Position numbers and translations under genes: made by a program. This document shows positions 57,693 through 64,000 of a stretch of DNA of 64,000 bases, piece after piece. The stretch spans positions 2,728,001-2,792,000 of the forward strand of contig OY969912.1 in the NCBI GenBank assembly GCA_963704505.1, read 5' to 3'. The stretch's first letter is position 1. The number at the start of each line of letters is the position of its first letter. A model generated the notes under the pieces. That model searched no databases. It was not told where the DNA came from and was given only the letters and a program-made list of their open reading frames with translations. This DNA comes from VRUE01 sp963704505. Its GTDB lineage: Bacteria > Actinomycetota > Thermoleophilia > Solirubrobacterales > 70-9.

Positions 57693-58316
57693 ATGAGTCC
57701 AATCGCCGAAGCACTCGCGGCAACCCCACCGCTGGGCGAGGATGCCGTCTTCGACCAAGTTGCCGCCGCTGGGCTCGAAGAGTTCGCCGAGCACGGCATT
57801 CGTCGCACCTCCATGGAAGACGTCGCACGCCGCGCCGGCGTTTCCCGGATGACCGTCTTTCGCCGCTTTGAGAGCAAGCAGGGTCTGGTCGAGGTCGTGA
57901 TCGCGCGCGAGGTGCGCCGCGGGATGGAAGAGCTCGACCTGCTCTGGGAAGGCGCGGAGACGCTGGAGGACCGGCTGGTCGAAGGCTTCGCCTTTGCCGG
58001 ACGCTACGTCCGCGAGCATCCGCTCTTCGACGGGATCTTGCGGCGTGAACCCGAGGTTCTGCTGCCGCCACTCACGATCGACGGCGGGCCCGTTCTCGGC
58101 CTCTACCGATCATTGATCGCGAATCGGCTTGAGGCCGAAGTCACCGCGGGCCGCGCGGCGACAGCTGACGTCGACGGCGTCGCCGAGGTAATTGCTCGGC
58201 TCGCGATCTCCTTGCTGCTAACGCGAGACGGGGAAATAACCCTCGATGACCCGGGTTCGATCGCGCGTTTGGTCAACCTTGTCCTGCTGCCGATGCTCTC
58301 GCCGCCTTCGCACTAG
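57693..58316 (+). CDS. TetR family regulator divergent from P450
   Basis: A 207-residue TetR: helix-turn-helix FDQVAAAGLEEFAEHGIRRTSMEDVARRAGVSRMTVFRRFESKQGLVEVV, then a helical ligand domain with EVIARLAISLLLTRDGEI. ATG 57693 begins the conserved N-terminus. The 60-bp gap to the P450 contains GAGTAC-CAGC-GTATCTC, a loose inverted repeat next to this start that could be its operator. Effector unknown. Confidence 0.88.
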   Translation: MSPIAEALAATPPLGEDAVFDQVAAAGLEEFAEHGIRRTSMEDVARRAGVSRMTVFRRFESKQGLVEVVIAREVRRGMEELDLLWEGAETLEDRLVEGFAFAGRYVREHPLFDGILRREPEVLLPPLTIDGGPVLGLYRSLIANRLEAEVTAGRAATADVDGVAEVIARLAISLLLTRDGEITLDDPGSIARLVNLVLLPMLSPPSH

Positions 58317-58425
58317 CGAGCCGTTGCAACCTCGACTTCGCCGCCGCAGCGCGGTAGGGAAACGCGGGGGACGAAAGGGGCCGAGCATGACCCCGGGCGA
58401 CCCTCAGTGAACCCGCAAACCCTGC

Positions 58426-58752
58426 TCAGAAGCCAAGTGCGAACTTGGCATCATCCGTCATCATCTCCGGCGACCACGGGGGGTCGAAGATCATCTTCGG
58501 ATGAACCGCGGAGACGCCGGGGAGATCGCCGACGAACTCCTTCATCTGCTCGGAGACCTGAGGGCCGATCGGGCAGGCCGGCGTCGTCAGGGTGAAGGTG
58601 ACGTAGACGTCGCTCTTCTCGATCTCGACGTCGTAGACGAGCCCGAGGGAGACGAAGTCGAGCCCCAGCTCGGGGTCGATGACCTCCTCGAGGGCCTCGA
58701 TGACATCGTCTTCGGTGAGGGCGGTCGTCGATGTGGTTTCGTTCTCAGGCAT
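58426..58752 (-). CDS. MIP18 family (SufT/PaaD-like) metal-sulfur cluster assembly factor
   Basis: A 108-residue protein: VIEALEEVIDPELGLDFVSLGLVYDVEI, FTLTTPACPIGPQVSEQMKEFVG and FDPPWSPEMMTDDAKFALGF, the DUF59/MIP18 core with C60 in TTPACPIG. Homologues (SufT) help mature Fe-S proteins and often sit at the end of actinobacterial suf operons; here it stands alone 28 kb from sufD. ATG 58752 is supported by TACCAT 8 nt upstream. Confidence 0.88.
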   Translation of the reverse strand: MPENETTSTTALTEDDVIEALEEVIDPELGLDFVSLGLVYDVEIEKSDVYVTFTLTTPACPIGPQVSEQMKEFVGDLPGVSAVHPKMIFDPPWSPEMMTDDAKFALGF

Positions 58753-58760
58753 GGCCACCC

Positions 58761-58766
58761 ATGGTA
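58761..58766 (-). promoter_or_regulatory. -10 element TACCAT of a probable leaderless promoter (SufT-like gene)
   Basis: TACCAT ends 8 nt before ATG 58752 on the minus strand; no ribosome site. Confidence 0.5.
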
Positions 58767-58857
58767 GAGGGCGGCGCGGGCGGGGCGCGACTGGAACGGC
58801 CGCCTCCGGCCCGGGTGCCTCGGTTAGGGTGCCTGACCCAGTGCGGAGCGTTTGGAA

Positions 58858-59247
58858 ATGAGCGACGACGCGGCCCTGCGGAGGTCGATCGGCATCGTCT
58901 TCTCGGACGGTGGCCTCTTCGCGCTGACCGCGAGCCGGCCGCGGGGCTCCGGCGCCCACGGCGAGGAGGAGGTCGTCTCGATCCTATGCGGCCCCGACGG
59001 CGCGCCGATCGAGGTCTCCGAGACCCTGCTCTCGACCGAATACGGGCCCGACGGGGTGCAGCGCCGGGCGACCCTGGAGCTGTGGACCGATGGCGACGAT
59101 GGGCAGCCGCTGCGGGGCGGCGGCAGCATGATCAGCGCCAGCCCGGTGCGCCGGCCAGGCCTGACTTCCGAGGTCGCCTTCTTCCGCTGGTCGATGGAGG
59201 GCCGCGAGGGGCTCGGCCACTACGAGGTCCAGCGCGCCGATGACTGA
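58858..59247 (+). CDS. Hypothetical beta-rich protein
   Basis: A 129-residue cytoplasmic protein: RRSIGIVFSDGGLFALTASRPRGSGAHGEEEVVSILCGPDGAPIEVSETLLSTEYGPDGVQRRATLELW, ending in GREGLGHYEVQRADD. It reads as a beta-sandwich or lipocalin-like fold, but I recognise no family. ATG 58858 follows GGAGCG. It overlaps the HAD gene by 8 nt, so it is likely co-translated with it. Confidence 0.65.
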   Translation: MSDDAALRRSIGIVFSDGGLFALTASRPRGSGAHGEEEVVSILCGPDGAPIEVSETLLSTEYGPDGVQRRATLELWTDGDDGQPLRGGGSMISASPVRRPGLTSEVAFFRWSMEGREGLGHYEVQRADD

Positions 59248-59884
59248 CGCAGCGGTCCCGGTCCAGACGGTGATCTCCGATTTCGGCGGCGTCCTCACCA
59301 CGCCCCTGATCGAGTCGTTCATGGCCTTCCAGGACGAGACCGGGATCTCGACCGAAACGCTCGGCAAGGCGATGCAGGCGGTCACCGAGGAGGCGGGCGA
59401 GAACCCGCTGTTCAAGATGGAGCGGGGGGAGATCACCGAGGACGCCTTCCTGGTCACGCTCAGCGACGGGCTCGAGCCGCTGCTCGGCCACCGGCCCGCG
59501 CTGCACCGCTTCAAAGAGATCTACTTCGAGGCGCTGGAACCGAACCCGCCGATGATCGACCTGATGCGGGAGCTGAAGGGCTCCGGCCTGCAGATGGCGA
59601 TGCTCACCAACAACGTCCGCGAGTGGGAGCCGCTCTGGCGGCCGATGCTTCCGGTCGACGAGATCTTCGAGACCGTGGTCGATTCGGGCTTCGTCGGCTG
59701 CCGCAAGCCGGAATCGCAGATCTACGCGCTGACCCTCGAGCGGGTCGGGACACCGGCCGAGGCCTGTCTCTTCGTCGACGACGTCGAGGTCAACTGCGAA
59801 GGGGCCCGCAAGGCCGGGATGCGCGCCGTCCACTTCCGCGACAACGAGCAGGCGATAGCCGAGATCCGCGGCCACCTCGCCTAA
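59240..59884 (+). CDS. HAD superfamily hydrolase (IA, epoxide-hydrolase N-domain type)
   Basis: A 214-residue HAD protein. Motif I is ISDFGGVL with D14, the form found in the sEH N-terminal phosphatase group where the second Asp is Gly; motif II is MLTNN, motif III is CRKPESQIY and motif IV is LFVDDVEVNCEGA. It is expected to be a small-molecule phosphatase or dehalogenase-like enzyme. The start ATG 59240 lies inside the previous gene's end. Confidence 0.88.
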   Translation: MTDAAVPVQTVISDFGGVLTTPLIESFMAFQDETGISTETLGKAMQAVTEEAGENPLFKMERGEITEDAFLVTLSDGLEPLLGHRPALHRFKEIYFEALEPNPPMIDLMRELKGSGLQMAMLTNNVREWEPLWRPMLPVDEIFETVVDSGFVGCRKPESQIYALTLERVGTPAEACLFVDDVEVNCEGARKAGMRAVHFRDNEQAIAEIRGHLA

Positions 59885-59896
59885 GGCGGGTGGCGG

Positions 59897-60352
59897 CTAG
59901 TTGTCGGAGCCGGCGCGGTCCCAGATGTAGAGCTCGACGGCCTCGACCGCGAGCTCCATCTGGCGGGGCGGCGAGAGAAGGCCGAGGACGAGCTCGAGCG
60001 CATCCTCCTCGGTGACGCCGGCGTCGACCGCCTCCTCGCCGCGGAAGCCGGCGGCGAGCTTCAGCGCCTCGCGCCGGTTCTCGCCGAGCGAGGGAAAGGC
60101 GCCCATCAGGAAGTCCCGGTTGGGGACGGGCTGGCCGACCTCGAGCGAGCCGTGCCAGGCGGCGAGCATCGAGAGGTCGTGCTCGTCGAGCTCGGAGAGC
60201 GCCTTGGCGTAGTGGACCTCCAGCTCGCTGTCGGGTATCTCGTCGACCCAGGCGCGGACGGCCTCGCCGAGCAGCTGCCGCCGGGCCTCACGGCCGATCG
60301 AATCGGAGATCGCGCGAATCGCGTCGGCCGGGTCTACGAAGCAGAGAGCCAT
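59897..60352 (-). CDS. Hypothetical helical protein
   Basis: A 151-residue mostly helical, acidic protein: DPADAIRAISDSIGREARRQLLGEAVRAWVDEIPDSELEVHYAKALSELDEHDLSMLAAWHGSLEVG, ending EAVELYIWDRAGSDN. No family recognised. ATG 60352 is preferred over longer readings because the homopolymeric, Pro/Ser-rich upstream part looks non-coding and TACATT lies 10 nt upstream. Divergent from addB. Confidence 0.6.
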   Translation of the reverse strand: MALCFVDPADAIRAISDSIGREARRQLLGEAVRAWVDEIPDSELEVHYAKALSELDEHDLSMLAAWHGSLEVGQPVPNRDFLMGAFPSLGENRREALKLAAGFRGEEAVDAGVTEEDALELVLGLLSPPRQMELAVEAVELYIWDRAGSDN

Positions 60353-60415
60353 ATCGCAGGTCAATGTAGAGAGGGCGGAAGACAGCAAATCGGACGGGCA
60401 CGCCGGGGCCGTACA

Positions 60416-60421
60416 TAAGCT
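60416..60421 (+). promoter_or_regulatory. -10 element TAAGCT of a probable leaderless promoter (addB)
   Basis: TAAGCT ends 8 nt before ATG 60430; no ribosome site. Confidence 0.5.
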
Positions 60422-60429
60422 CGTCGTCG

Positions 60430-63400
60430 ATGCCCCTGAACGTGATTCAAGGACCCCCGAACTCGGGGCGGGCCGGTCGTGTCCGAGCCCGGATGGCGGC
60501 CGCACTCGACCGTGAGCCGGTCCTCGTCGTCCCCACCGTCGACGACGTCTACAGCTTCGAGCGCGAGCTCTGCGCCGGGGGGGCGATGCTGGGGGCGGCG
60601 GTGATGACCTTCGGCGGCCTCTTCCGCACCGTGGCGACGGCGGGCGGCGCGCCGCCGGGCGCGACGCTGACCCCGGCGCAGCGTCTGGGGGCCGTGGAGG
60701 CCGCGGTCGAGGAACAGCGAGCCGGGTTGCGCCCGCTGCGGGCCTCGGCCTCGCAGCCGGGCTTTCCCCGCGCCCTGGAGCGCCTGCTGGGAGAGCTGCA
60801 GGAGGCCGGGCTCGAGCCCGGCGACGTCGAGGCCGCCGCCGGGACGCTGGAGGGATCCGCGTACCTCGGCGACGTGGCGACGCTCTTCTCCGCCTACGCG
60901 AAGGTCCGCGACGGGCTCGGCCTCGTCGACATCCACAAGATCGCCCGCGAGGCCGTCCGCCTGCTCGAGGCCGGAGGCGAGTGGTGGCGGCGGCCGGTGT
61001 TCGTCTACGGCTTCGACGACCTCACCGGCAACCAGCTCGACCTCCTGCGGGGTCTCGCCGCCGCGGCCGAGGTGACCGTGGCCGTCCCCTGCGAGGAGGG
61101 GAACCCGGTGCTCGAGGAGCGCGTCGCGCCATTGCTGGCAGCCCTGGAGGGGATCGGCATCGCGGAGACCGAGTCCCTCGCCGCCGACCCCGCCAACACT
61201 CCCGAGCCACTGCTCTTCCACCTCGAGCGGGAGTTCGGCTCCGAGGACCCGGCGCGGGCGGAGCCGAGCTCCAGCCTCGTTCTGATGCGCTCGGCGGGGG
61301 AGCGCGGCGAAGCCGAGGCGATCGCCACCGAGGTGGCCCGGCTACTCGCCGCGGGTGCGCCGCCGGAGGAGATCGCAATCGTCGCCCGCGACCCCTCCCG
61401 TCGCGGGCCGCTGCTCGCCTCGGTTCTCGAGTCCTATGGGGTCCCGGTCGCGCTCGAGGCCGAGGTCGGGGTGGCGACCACCGCTGTCGGCGGTTCGCTG
61501 ATCGCCCTCCTCGACGCGATCCTCGGTAGCGGTCGCTCCGAGGACCTCCTGCGTTACCTGCGCGGACCGGCCGGGGCCTCGCGCCGGCGCGTCGACTGGT
61601 TCGAGCGGGCACTGCGCAGACGGCGGGTGATCACAGCGACCGAGGCGATCGCGGTCTGGGAGGAGCGCTACGAGGACACCCCTCCCGGGGTCGCGGAGGT
61701 GCGCGAGGCGGCAAGCGACCCGGCGGCCCTCGCTGCCCAGATCGCATCGGCCGCCGCGGGGATGGGCGCCGTTGCCGGCACCGCGCTCGAGGCACGGGCG
61801 GCGGGGACGATCGCGACGGCGATGCGCGAGCGCGCCGAGCTGCCATCTCTCGCACCGACCCCCGGGACGATCGTCGCCAGCCTGCGGTCCCTCGACGTGC
61901 GAGTCTGGAGCGGGCCGGTCGAGGACCGGGTGCGGATCACCGACCCGCGCCGGGTCCGTGCGGCCCGCTTCGACCACGTCTTCGTCGCCTCGCTGCAGGA
62001 CGGCGAGTTCCCGGCCGGTGGATCGGGGATCGACCCGTTCCTCTCGGAGCGACAGCGAGCCGACCTCGGCCTGGCATCGCTGCGCGAAGTCGAGGTGGAG
62101 GAGCGCTACCTCTTCCACGCCTGTCTCTCCCTCCCACGCCGAAGCCTCTTCCTCTCGCACCGGTTCAGCGACGAGAACGGCACCGCCGAGAGCCCGTCGC
62201 CGCTGCTGGAAGAGGTCGAACGCCTGCTGGAGGCCGGCGAGGGGCTGCCGCGGCGAGGGCGCGAGCTGGCCGAGGTCGTCCACCGCGTCGCCGAAGCACC
62301 GTCGGAGACCGAGCTTGCCCGAGCGGTGGCGGCCCACGGCGCCGGGGCAGCCGCGGGTGCCTTGCTCGACGCGGCGGAGGTCGACTCCGGGACCCGAGGC
62401 CGGATCGAGGCAAGGCTCGCGCCGGCCCGCGCCGCGGAGGGCGCGACGCGGGCGCCCGGGCCGCTCACCGATCCCGCCGTGATCGAATCGCTGGCGGCCG
62501 TCCCCGCCTACGGCGGCACGACCCTCGAGGGCTTCGACGTCTGCTCGTACCGGTGGTTCGTCTCGCATGAGCTCCGCCCGCAGCCGCTCGACCCCCCTCC
62601 CGACCCGCTGGTCCAGGGCGGCATCGCCCACGAGGTCCTGCAGCGCCTCTATCAGGAGCCGCCCGGCGGCGATCGGCTTCCGCGGCCGGGGACTCTGACC
62701 GCCTGGCGCGGGCGATCGGGGGAGCTGATCGGCGAGATCGGGGCAGCCCGCCGGCTCGGTGACCACCCGGGCGAGCGAGCGATGCTGAGGCGGGTCGAAG
62801 GCTGGATCGCGCGGTTTCTCGGCGAGGAGGCAAGGCGCGACCCGGGAGGGTTCGAGCCGTGGCGGCTGGAGGCCGCCTTCTCCGAGGACGAGGCGGCCGA
62901 GCGGCCGCCGCTCGAGATCGACGGCTGGCGGCTGCACGGCGCCATCGATCGCATCGACAGGGCCGCGGACGGGCGCGCCATGGTGATCGATTACAAGCTC
63001 TCCGGGGCCGTCACTCCTCGCAAGAAACTCGAGGAGGACGGGAAGCTGCAGCTGCAGCTCTATCTCCTCGCGGTGGCGGATCTGTGGGAGTTGGAGGCGG
63101 TCGGCGGCCTCTACCACCCGCTGCGGGGAACCTCCGAGCGCCGCCCGCGCGGTCTGGTTCTCGACGATGTCGCCGCGGACCTCCACTCCTACGGCCTCTC
63201 GAGCACCGACGAGGTCGACGAGGCCGAGTTCTCGTTGCTGCTCGCCGACGCCCGTCGGCGAGCATCGGAGATCGTCGGCCGGATGCAGGCCGGTGACATC
63301 GCCCGCGACCCCGGGCCGCGCGCGCCCCTGCGCGGGCATGGCGAATGCCCGCCCTTCTGCGAGTTCGCGCCGATCTGCAGGCGCGACCGGGCCCCGGTCG

Positions 63401-63441
63401 AGCCACAGGAAGAGGACGACGAGGAGGACCGGCGCCGATGA
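60430..63441 (+). CDS. addB: AddB-like helicase/nuclease subunit with PD-(D/E)XK nuclease domain and Fe-S site
   Basis: A 1003-residue protein. The N-terminus is a UvrD-like fold whose P-loop is degenerate (QGPPNSGRAG instead of GxxGxGKT), as in many inactivated RecC/AddB helicase subunits. The C-terminal RecB-like nuclease has VIDYKLSG. A cysteine in GFDVCSYRWFV (near 62538) and three in CPPFCEFAPIC (near 63347-63378) form the AddB-type iron-sulfur staple. With AddA it resects double-strand breaks for recombination. ATGA overlap with the next gene. Confidence 0.88.
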   Translation: MPLNVIQGPPNSGRAGRVRARMAAALDREPVLVVPTVDDVYSFERELCAGGAMLGAAVMTFGGLFRTVATAGGAPPGATLTPAQRLGAVEAAVEEQRAGLRPLRASASQPGFPRALERLLGELQEAGLEPGDVEAAAGTLEGSAYLGDVATLFSAYAKVRDGLGLVDIHKIAREAVRLLEAGGEWWRRPVFVYGFDDLTGNQLDLLRGLAAAAEVTVAVPCEEGNPVLEERVAPLLAALEGIGIAETESLAADPANTPEPLLFHLEREFGSEDPARAEPSSSLVLMRSAGERGEAEAIATEVARLLAAGAPPEEIAIVARDPSRRGPLLASVLESYGVPVALEAEVGVATTAVGGSLIALLDAILGSGRSEDLLRYLRGPAGASRRRVDWFERALRRRRVITATEAIAVWEERYEDTPPGVAEVREAASDPAALAAQIASAAAGMGAVAGTALEARAAGTIATAMRERAELPSLAPTPGTIVASLRSLDVRVWSGPVEDRVRITDPRRVRAARFDHVFVASLQDGEFPAGGSGIDPFLSERQRADLGLASLREVEVEERYLFHACLSLPRRSLFLSHRFSDENGTAESPSPLLEEVERLLEAGEGLPRRGRELAEVVHRVAEAPSETELARAVAAHGAGAAAGALLDAAEVDSGTRGRIEARLAPARAAEGATRAPGPLTDPAVIESLAAVPAYGGTTLEGFDVCSYRWFVSHELRPQPLDPPPDPLVQGGIAHEVLQRLYQEPPGGDRLPRPGTLTAWRGRSGELIGEIGAARRLGDHPGERAMLRRVEGWIARFLGEEARRDPGGFEPWRLEAAFSEDEAAERPPLEIDGWRLHGAIDRIDRAADGRAMVIDYKLSGAVTPRKKLEEDGKLQLQLYLLAVADLWELEAVGGLYHPLRGTSERRPRGLVLDDVAADLHSYGLSSTDEVDEAEFSLLLADARRRASEIVGRMQAGDIARDPGPRAPLRGHGECPPFCEFAPICRRDRAPVEPQEEDDEEDRRR

Positions 63442-64000
63442 GCGAGCGGCGGCCGACCGAGGAACAGATGGCCGCGATCGCCTCCGAGTGCCGCGAGGTG
63501 CTGGTCGAGGCGGGGGCGGGAACCGGCAAGACCGGGGTGATGGTCGACCGCTACTGCCGTCTCGTCCGCGAGCAGGGCATGGCGCCGGACTCGATCCTCG
63601 CTTTCACCTTCACGGACAAGGCCGCCGGAGAGCTGCGGCAACGGATCCGTGCCGAGATCCCAAACCTGAGCGGCGACTGGGTGACGACGATCCACGGTTT
63701 CTGCAACCGATTGCTCTCCTCCCACCCGGTCGCGGTGGGAATCGACCCCCGCTTCCGCGTCCTCGACGCGCCGGAGACCGCCCGGGTCGCCGGGGAAGCG
63801 TTCGACGAAGCGCTTCGGGACTTCCTCGCCGGGGGCGGCGACGAGCGGGAGGCGACGCTCGCCGCCTTCGACGTCGGCGGTCTGCGGGCGATCGCGATCG
63901 CCACCCATGCCGAACTGCGCAGCCGCGGCGAGGCCGAGCCGGCGCTGCCGCCACCGCCCGAGACCGACCTGGTCGGCGCGCTGGCCGAGGCCCGGAGCGT
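63438..64000 (+). CDS. addA: UvrD/AddA-type helicase-nuclease subunit, N-terminal part (cut by window edge)
   Basis: The first 187 residues are present. MSERRPTEEQMAAI, then Walker A VEAGAGTGKT (23-32), motif Ia ILAFTFTDKAAGELRQRI and TIHGFCNRLLSSHP are the superfamily 1 helicase start of the AddA/RecB group. ATG 63438 overlaps the addB stop (ATGA), confirming an addB-addA operon. The downstream helicase and nuclease domains are outside the window. Confidence 0.9.
   Translation, partial: MSERRPTEEQMAAIASECREVLVEAGAGTGKTGVMVDRYCRLVREQGMAPDSILAFTFTDKAAGELRQRIRAEIPNLSGDWVTTIHGFCNRLLSSHPVAVGIDPRFRVLDAPETARVAGEAFDEALRDFLAGGGDEREATLAAFDVGGLRAIAIATHAELRSRGEAEPALPPPPETDLVGALAEARS

Noticed and set aside
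1..64000. CRISPR arrays, tRNA/rRNA genes, insertion sequences, integrases, phage genes
   Set aside because: Intergenic regions were read for direct repeats, cloverleaf-like ends, terminal inverted repeats and transposase motifs; none was found.

Overview
The window is GC-rich chromosomal DNA (about 70% G+C, strong G/C third-position bias) from an actinobacterium. Gene content points to the Thermoleophilia/Solirubrobacterales side of the phylum: a CysO-type cysteine pathway, a SUF system with an Rrf2 regulator, a wax ester synthase/DGAT, secreted delta-60 propellers, and many starts that look leaderless. That placement is an inference from content and has not been tested by a tree. I saw no tRNA, rRNA, CRISPR array, IS element or prophage.

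Layout. 0-7.6 kb: rdgB (cut by the window edge), rph and a Flp-type pilin on the minus strand; then a glycosyltransferase, a coiled-coil protein, L-aspartate oxidase and a hydantoinase/oxoprolinase A-B pair on plus. 7.7-13.5 kb: DUF1802 protein, an apparently inactive peptidase-like protein, a DUF2007 protein overlapping convergently, a Mec-like JAMM peptidase, and a three-gene secreted operon (delta-60 propeller, glycoside hydrolase, delta-60 propeller). 13.5-18.6 kb: CysM-type synthase, an amino-acid ABC importer, CysO and a rhodanese-ThiF enzyme; with the JAMM peptidase these make a complete but scattered CysO-dependent cysteine route. cysM and the ThiF gene share an identical 19-nt promoter/operator. 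18.6-22.8 kb: 2TM protein, HtpX, a two-component pair and a 14-TM exporter. 22.8-30.6 kb: rrf2, sufC, sufS, sufU, a Rieske ferredoxin, sufB and sufD, interrupted by a SanA-like gene and a VOC gene; an IscR-like inverted repeat lies at both the rrf2 and the rieske-sufBD promoters. 30.6-34 kb: a tandem hairpin element, then an uncharacterised five-gene operon (CADD/TenA-like, two small membrane proteins, cupredoxin, polytopic membrane protein). 34-43 kb: thioredoxin-fold protein without cysteines, VOC protein, ispH, WS/DGAT, FxsA, aldo/keto reductase, FUSC-like protein and a large secreted CocE/PepX-type hydrolase. 43-49 kb: TetR with a 24-bp palindromic operator, an exporter, an FMN reductase, a second exporter fused to a winged-helix-like tail, a zinc-ribbon protein and a propeller. 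49-52 kb: arsenic/chromate cluster (arsR, aquaporin, arsC, small Cys protein, chrA). 52-58 kb: two secreted proteins (one with RTX repeats), a RidA-like gene, P450 and TetR. 58-64 kb: MIP18/SufT-like protein, two hypotheticals, a HAD hydrolase, AddB, and the start of AddA.

Two patterns run through the window. At least 18 genes have a TANNNT element 6-8 nt before the start codon and no Shine-Dalgarno sequence, as expected for leaderless transcripts; at three of them the TAG stop of the gene before is also the first half of the -10. Separately, five genes have homology-supported N-termini with no ATG/GTG/TTG available. Three of these have a plausible AUA or CUG start, and two may carry small N-terminal lesions.
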